From CAYGTS01 sp964352905 (lineage in GTDB: Bacteria; Pseudomonadota; Gammaproteobacteria; JAHCLG01): a stretch of DNA of 10,547 bases. Below are positions 7,281-10,547 of this stretch, one piece after another. Under the pieces are notes generated by a model. It did no database searches. It saw only the letters and a program-made list of their open reading frames with translations, and was not told the origin of the DNA. Numbering within the stretch: position 1 is the stretch's first letter; each line of letters begins with the position of its first letter. The stretch covers positions 1 to 10,547 of the forward strand of contig CAYGTS010000092.1 in assembly GCA_964352905.1 (NCBI GenBank), in the 5' to 3' direction. The translations under genes and the position numbers were made by a program.

Positions 7281-7375
7281 GAACCTACGTATCTGCTCAC
7301 CCCCTTTAGCTTTATATTGACCAGAACGTTCAGATTTGGCGTTCCCTGCTACGGAGTGAGTAGTTACGAACCTAC
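7281..7375 (-). mobile_element. Nested mini-MITE with perfect 8-bp target duplication, copy D
   Basis: The element proper is 7289-7367 (79 bp). It is flanked on both sides by GAACCTAC (7281-7288 and 7368-7375), a perfect 8-bp target-site duplication. Read on the minus strand it starts GTAACTACTCACTCC and ends GGGGGTGAGCAGATAC. It contains the left end of copy A joined directly to AAATCTGAACGTTC, lacking the ~99-bp central hairpin. The join is at CGCC, a four-base direct repeat present on both sides of the hairpin in copy A (83-86 and 182-185), which fits slippage across the hairpin. The 8-bp duplication and GTAA ends match the habits of IS66-family elements; the transposase itself is not in the window. 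Confidence 0.88.
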
Positions 7376-7410
7376 TTTCTAATCGCTTTGGGTATAGACT
7401 AATTAATTAG

Positions 7411-8730
7411 TTATGGCAAAGTTGCTCGTTTAGTTTTTTGATGATAATTTTCCTTTGCTCTCTTATGTAATTGCACATAAAAGTCAGCTAATTTTTGTGT
7501 TTGTATTTCAGTTTGCATAGACGAGGACAAACAATACCCTTCATAGATATCTAGCGCCATTTTTTGATATAAACTAACATGCTTTAGATAGTGTTTTAGG
7601 GTCTTATATAAACTATTAGGATCGTTCATCGAAACCACACTTGAATTTTCAAGGAAACGAGGGATCAAAGCTAACTTGGGATGTTTAGCTACCTCATCGG
7701 ATATTATTAAGTGTCGTCCACAGAATAACACTTCCATGGGTACTCTAGAGTTATTATGCTGCCTGATAGGAAAATTGTTTTCTAAATAACAAATGGCATT
7801 ACAGGCTCGAATGAAGCGAGGAATATCCTCGTTAGCAATGAATGGAAACATGAGCGTATTGGTTCCCAAATCATATTGTTCAATCTTTTCATAGAACGCA
7901 GCTATAATATTTTGTGATCCTTGTAATAGAATAGCCAAATTAAATTCATAACCTTCCTTTTTAAGCCTTGATAGCGCCTCAATTAATTCTGCATGCCCCT
8001 TGTAAATGGAAGCTTTGCTGTAGATACCAAGGGTAGGACGCGACATATCCAATTTGTTATTCGCTAAACTTTGATAGTAGTGCAACCCCTCTAATACACC
8101 TGATTTAAGTTCCCGCACAAGAAGGGAATATTCGTTCAAGTCGAGTTTATTGCCTGTGGGGTTGAAATGCGTTTGGACAGGATAAAGCTCATGATCTTCG
8201 ACTAGACAAGCTTTGTTTATATTCATTGCAAGAAAACGTTGCAGGTGATTTGCCCCCGTTAGAATGTAATCAGAATTTTTCAACAGCCGTTTAAGCGCTG
8301 AACTATACTCACGGCTCTCAAGTAGTCTACCCACATCGCTTCCCGCATGCTTAATCCCATGAGGGATAGCAAACCAACTACTAATGAGAGATGCAACAGT
8401 CGCATTCGGCTCCATGTAAACACTCTCAACTAAGTCGACAGTTCCCTTTTCAACGATATCACACGCCAGACTGGTAAGACGTGTGACCAATGCCTTTGAA
8501 TGCGGTATGAGATTTTTTTCTTCCAGATCACTAAGATATTTCACTTTAATGTCTTTAGTGGTCACTATTTCATCAGACCAAATTAACCGGTGCCTACTAT
8601 GTGCCTGCTGAGAAGAAGATACTACCACCACTCCAAATCCAGCTCTAGCAAGTAGCCTTGCTTTCCAATACAGCAGTGAACTCACACCACCAACAAGCGG
8701 GGGATATTTCCCAATGAAAAGTATTCGCAC
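7411..8730 (-). CDS. GT-B fold glycosyltransferase (family 4-like), part of the peptide cluster
   Basis: A 439-residue cytosolic glycosyltransferase. The N-terminus MRILFIGKYPPLVGGVS is the Rossmann start with the GGV loop of GT4-type enzymes; HAGSDVGR at 128-135 is another acceptor-side motif. The C-terminal donor domain begins around LGIYSKASIYKGH (residues 234-246), and ENNFPIRQHNNSRVPMEVL places the E of the donor-binding E-x7-E-like region at 333. The translation start is GTG: the precursor's TAG and this GTG share one base (TAGTG), a classic coupled junction, with no strong Shine-Dalgarno of its own. Physical coupling to the precursor suggests the peptide or a product of the cluster is glycosylated. 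The donor sugar and acceptor cannot be read from sequence. It ends 15 bases from the inserted palindromic element. Confidence 0.85.
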   Translation of the reverse strand: MRILFIGKYPPLVGGVSSLLYWKARLLARAGFGVVVVSSSQQAHSRHRLIWSDEIVTTKDIKVKYLSDLEEKNLIPHSKALVTRLTSLACDIVEKGTVDLVESVYMEPNATVASLISSWFAIPHGIKHAGSDVGRLLESREYSSALKRLLKNSDYILTGANHLQRFLAMNINKACLVEDHELYPVQTHFNPTGNKLDLNEYSLLVRELKSGVLEGLHYYQSLANNKLDMSRPTLGIYSKASIYKGHAELIEALSRLKKEGYEFNLAILLQGSQNIIAAFYEKIEQYDLGTNTLMFPFIANEDIPRFIRACNAICYLENNFPIRQHNNSRVPMEVLFCGRHLIISDEVAKHPKLALIPRFLENSSVVSMNDPNSLYKTLKHYLKHVSLYQKMALDIYEGYCLSSSMQTEIQTQKLADFYVQLHKRAKENYHQKTKRATLP

Positions 8731-8969
8731 TAGATTTTGAATACCGGCTTTTCTATACTGGTTTGATCGTCCTCGTCCTCTGGTGAATAGTTATAGTCAT
8801 ATTCACTGTAGCAACTGCACCCACCACGACAACCTCCCTTGGAATGACAGGCATCAAGCCCATCCTGCTGTTCGATGTTAATTTTTTCATTTTCAACTCC
8901 ATCCGTGATTTCTTCAACTTGAAAAAATGTACTGTCCCTTCTTGAGTTATGATCAGATTTTTTTAACAT
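8730..8969 (-). CDS. Putative RiPP precursor peptide (79 aa, Cys/Gly/Tyr-rich core)
   Basis: A small acidic protein of 79 residues. I place the start at the ATG at 8967-8969 (MLKKSDHNSR) rather than the in-frame ATG at 8990, because AAGGAG (8978-8983) sits eight bases before it and lies inside the longer version. Residues 1-40 are a charged leader-like segment (FFQVEEITDGVEN in the middle). Then comes a core with C41, H42, C47, C51 and C53 in a Gly-rich stretch, directly followed by Y54, Y57, Y59 and Y61, an acidic patch (EDEDD) and a tail ending KPVFKI. There is no signal peptide or membrane helix. The first position in the operon, small size, one-base overlap with the glycosyltransferase, and MNIO and radical SAM genes downstream all support a modified-peptide precursor. 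No match to a named peptide family is recognised. A metallothionein-like metal binder is the alternative. Confidence 0.75.
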   Translation of the reverse strand: MLKKSDHNSRRDSTFFQVEEITDGVENEKINIEQQDGLDACHSKGGCRGGCSCYSEYDYNYSPEDEDDQTSIEKPVFKI

Positions 8970-8977
8970 TTTCAGCG

Positions 8978-8983
8978 CTCCTT
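8978..8983 (-). promoter_or_regulatory. Strong Shine-Dalgarno deciding the precursor start
   Basis: AAGGAG on the minus strand, eight bases before the ATG at 8967-8969. The upstream in-frame ATG at 8988-8990 has no comparable site (it is preceded by AAACTAGACTAAC), so initiation at 8969 is favoured. Confidence 0.75.
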
Positions 8984-8990
8984 GTTTCAT

Positions 8991-9101
8991 GTTAGTCTAG
9001 TTTAAATTTCAGCTGGTTTTTCGCCCCCCACCCCTAGTTCCGTTGTTCTAGTACGAATTTGACAAACGCCGCCTGTAGGTTTGAGGCAACTTAATTATTT
9101 T
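8991..9101 (-). other. Leader region of the peptide cluster
   Basis: This 111-bp stretch lies between the precursor gene and the MITE at 9102. It must hold any native promoter of the cluster unless transcription starts in or beyond the MITE. I see TTGTCA around 9055-9062 as a possible -35 box, but no convincing -10 at the right distance. A G-rich run on the minus strand (GGGGTGGGGGG, 9024-9034) is unusual for this AT-rich DNA and would be in the mRNA leader. Nothing here can be assigned firmly. Confidence 0.3.
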
Positions 9102-9280
9102 GTAACTATTCAGTAAATTTAATTGTGAATTTACCAAGAACGTTCAGATTTGGCGATAAAAACGGCGAAAATATTTTTGAGAAAGCGCAGTGTATGAGTT
9201 ATACATGAGCATTTCGATAAAAGATTTTCGCCGTTTTTAGCCCAAATATGGACGTTCCCCTCTACAGGGTGAATAGTTAC
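9102..9280 (-). mobile_element. Full-length MITE (GTAAC family), copy B
   Basis: A 179-bp element starting GTAACTATTCA (9102) and ending TGAATAGTTAC (9280): perfect 11-bp terminal inverted repeats. The body is an inverted relative of 57-237 with the same long central hairpin (GGCGATAAAAACGGCGAAAAT against ATTTTCGCCGTTTTTAGCCC). The flanks (ATTATTTT and ACCAATTC) do not form the 8-bp duplication seen at copy D, so DNA next to one side has been lost or rearranged since insertion. Its right boundary supplies the stop codon of the truncated ATPase gene. Confidence 0.88.
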
Positions 9281-10005
9281 ACCAATTCTTTAATGGTTTT
9301 TTCTTGAGACAAATGATGCCGCACAATAATATCTTTATAAAGAATGTTTTCATATAAAGCATGCAAATATTCTTTCTGACCACTTTCTATATATTCAGGT
9401 ATGCCGCCCATCTTTTTGAATTGGCTAAAATTTTTTTTGAGTAAGGCAAGTTGTGTTGAAGTGAGTCGTTCTGTAGTTAATAATTCTGGCGTTGCTTGTG
9501 CAAAAGTTTCCTGAAATGAATAGGGAAACAATTTAATCGCAATGTGACGCCCGGTTAAATGCGTGCCTAACTCGCTGCTAAGCAACTTTGCATTTGAACC
9601 TGTTATAAATACTTTATTATTCTGATCATGTAACCGCCGCACAAAACGCTCCCAACCGGGAATAAGCTGAATTTCATCAAAATAAAATGTTTTTTGCACA
9701 CCGTATAATTCAATAAATGCTTCCATTAGTATTTGAAAATCAGCCAGTTCAAAAGGCACCAAGCGGTCATCATCAAAGTTAATCGCATAATCAGATTCAG
9801 CCGCCTGTTTGCGAATTAATCGCATGAGAGTAGACTTCCCACAGCGACGAATACCGCTAATGATCAAGACTTGCTTATTGCTAAGCAATGGCGTGAGATC
9901 GTTTAATTTCATCCTTGCGACTAAAGGATCAGGTAAATCAAACTGCGCTTGATCACAAATAATTTGCATAAGTGTTTGTTTATTCATGTGTTTTATAAAG
10001 TTCAT
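9277..10005 (-). CDS. AAA ATPase (AAA_14/DUF4143 type), C-terminally truncated by a MITE
   Basis: 242 residues carrying the N-terminal ATPase of the AAA_14/DUF4143 family: Walker A GIRRCGKST at 51-59, a Walker B-type strand TFYFDEIQ with D110/E111, a sensor-like FITGSNAKLLSSELGTHLTGR, and the family signature LFPYSFQE near 159-166, followed by the start of the second domain (GGIPEYI). Intact members are roughly 380-450 residues. This frame ends at TAA inside the terminal repeat of the MITE (9277-9279), so the DUF4143 domain is missing. The family's cellular role is poorly defined; some members are linked to mobile or toxin-antitoxin-like loci. The ATG at 10003-10005 lacks a good Shine-Dalgarno and the next ATG, six codons on, is an alternative. 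Probably a decaying gene. Confidence 0.8.
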   Translation of the reverse strand: MNFIKHMNKQTLMQIICDQAQFDLPDPLVARMKLNDLTPLLSNKQVLIISGIRRCGKSTLMRLIRKQAAESDYAINFDDDRLVPFELADFQILMEAFIELYGVQKTFYFDEIQLIPGWERFVRRLHDQNNKVFITGSNAKLLSSELGTHLTGRHIAIKLFPYSFQETFAQATPELLTTERLTSTQLALLKKNFSQFKKMGGIPEYIESGQKEYLHALYENILYKDIIVRHHLSQEKTIKELV

Positions 10006-10070
10006 ATTAACAGCATGAACTTATTCATGTAAATTCACGCTAGCAATGCAAACTGTTATTTGCGAAATCA

Positions 10071-10079
10071 TGTTATACT
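10071..10079 (+). promoter_or_regulatory. Probable extended -10 promoter for the Kdo hydroxylase gene
   Basis: TGTTATACT contains a TGn extension (TGT, 10071-10073) and TATACT (10074-10079), five of six matches to the -10 consensus. No clear -35 is present at 16-18 bases. Transcription would start near 10086, giving a leader of about 30 bases with AAAGG (10101-10105) ten bases before the ATG. The divergent ATPase gene starts only 110 bases away. Confidence 0.5.
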
Positions 10080-10115
10080 TCGCCATAATTTTTTACTCTT
10101 AAAGGTTTAACAAAA

Positions 10116-10547
10116 ATGCCTGTCGAACGCATTTATCAACTTAACATTGAACGCTGGGATCAATCCATTACGCCTACGCAGCAACAACAAGTTACTGCCG
10201 CCTTAGAAGCGGGTAAAGTGGTTTATCTGCCTAATTTACCCTTTAAGCTTTTAGCCACAGAAAACTGTTTTTTATCGCCTGCAGTTGCGCATAAAAAAAG
10301 AAAAAATATTAGTTATAATTCAGAAAAAAATAGCTTAGGCTTTTGTAATACCGATAACCCGCTACAATTAACGGCTTTCATGCAGCGCTTTGTAACACAG
10401 GCAAACCAATTAGTACAAAATTTGTTGCCTTACTACGAGTCACATCTCACCCTAGGGCGCACCAGTTATCGACCGGTTGAAATTGATAAACGTAACGTAA
10501 CTACTCACTCCGTAGCAGGGAACGCCCATATTTGGGCTAAAAACAGC
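10116..10547 (+). CDS. kdoO: Kdo hydroxylase (KdoO family), interrupted by a MITE; partial at window end
   Basis: The frame opens at ATG 10116 and stays open to the window edge (144 codons visible). Residues 1-127 read as the N-terminal part of the Kdo 3-hydroxylase family: EAGKVVYLPNLPF, FLSP, KNISY, and RTSYRPVEIDKR, the segment that in the family leads into the iron-binding HxD region. KdoO is an Fe(II)/2-oxoglutarate/O2-dependent inner-membrane-associated enzyme that hydroxylates Kdo in the LPS inner core. Family members are about 290-300 residues. Here the MITE begins exactly after codon 127 (10497), so the frame continues as MITE-encoded residues (VTTHSVAGN). The metal-binding half is not encoded before the interruption, so the product should be inactive. 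Identification is from remembered family pattern. Confidence 0.8.
   Translation, partial: MPVERIYQLNIERWDQSITPTQQQQVTAALEAGKVVYLPNLPFKLLATENCFLSPAVAHKKRKNISYNSEKNSLGFCNTDNPLQLTAFMQRFVTQANQLVQNLLPYYESHLTLGRTSYRPVEIDKRNVTTHSVAGNAHIWAKNS
10497..10547 (+). mobile_element. MITE (GTAAC family), copy C, left end only
   Basis: The 51 bases from GTAACTACTCACTCC to the window end are identical to 57-107 of copy A. The insertion interrupts the Kdo hydroxylase frame. The eight bases before it are AACGTAAC; if the insertion was simple, the same eight bases should follow its right end outside the window. The identity with copy A implies recent spread. Confidence 0.88.

Larger units (their letters stand above)
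7175..7396. mobile_element. Palindromic element with 21-27-bp terminal inverted repeats
   Basis: Perfect 21-bp terminal repeats at 7175-7195 and 7376-7396 (containing CCCAAAGCGATTAGAAA) extend to about 27 bp with one mismatch (TTAGGT against GTAGGT). The ends carry TATA, compatible with a TA target as used by IS630/Tc1-type transposases, but no longer duplication is evident. Without the nested insertion at 7289-7375 the element would be about 135 bp. It has no coding capacity. The interior holds the strong hairpin at 7214-7270. It sits between the glycosyltransferase and partner genes of the peptide cluster. Confidence 0.85.

Noticed and set aside
8970..8990. Upstream ATG of the precursor gene giving 86 residues
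   Set aside because: The only strong Shine-Dalgarno (AAGGAG) lies within this extension and is ideally spaced for the internal ATG at 8969.
9024..9034. G-quadruplex regulator in the precursor mRNA leader
   Set aside because: The G runs are adjacent but too few clean, separated tracts are present to support a four-tract structure.

Overview
The window is AT-rich, repeat-laden DNA from a Gram-negative bacterium. The Kdo hydroxylase gene at the right edge implies an LPS outer membrane. The abundance of palindromic mini-elements, decayed genes and a very large low-complexity protein resembles host-associated Gammaproteobacteria such as the Legionellales. That placement is an inference from gene content and style, not from a marker gene.

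Layout: bases 1-480 are a repeat island with the end of one GTAAC-type MITE, a complete copy, a short coding remnant and a related hairpin. Bases 495-4019 (minus) encode a 1174-residue protein of unknown function with a run of about 34 serines, encoded by eleven 9-bp tandem units. Bases 4068-4260 (plus) hold a small relic of a phosphomannomutase/phosphoglucomutase gene, with an internal deletion, a frame change and a nonsense codon. Bases 4288-8969 (minus) hold a compact five-gene cluster that looks like a RiPP biosynthetic locus. Its transcriptional order is: Cys/Gly/Tyr-rich precursor peptide (79 aa from the start preferred here), GT-B glycosyltransferase, a partner protein, a DUF692/MNIO multinuclear-iron oxidase, and a radical SAM/SPASM protein of the FxsB/XyeB/GrrM type. 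A palindromic element carrying a nested MITE with a perfect 8-bp target duplication sits between the glycosyltransferase and partner genes. Bases 9102-9280 are another full-length MITE, abutting and truncating an AAA ATPase (DUF4143-type) gene at 9277-10005 (minus). Bases 10116-10547 (plus) are the 5' part of a Kdo hydroxylase gene interrupted after codon 127 by a further MITE copy that runs off the window.

How the genes may work together: the precursor (four Cys in C-x5-C-x3-C-x-C, then four Tyr) would be modified on Cys by the MNIO with its partner, and cross-linked or otherwise modified by the radical SAM enzyme. The glycosyltransferase, whose GTG start overlaps the precursor stop codon, may add sugar. 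This enzyme combination is the most interesting content. No transporter, protease or immunity gene is visible in the window. The surroundings show active or recent genome erosion, with the same MITE family at the break points of two genes.
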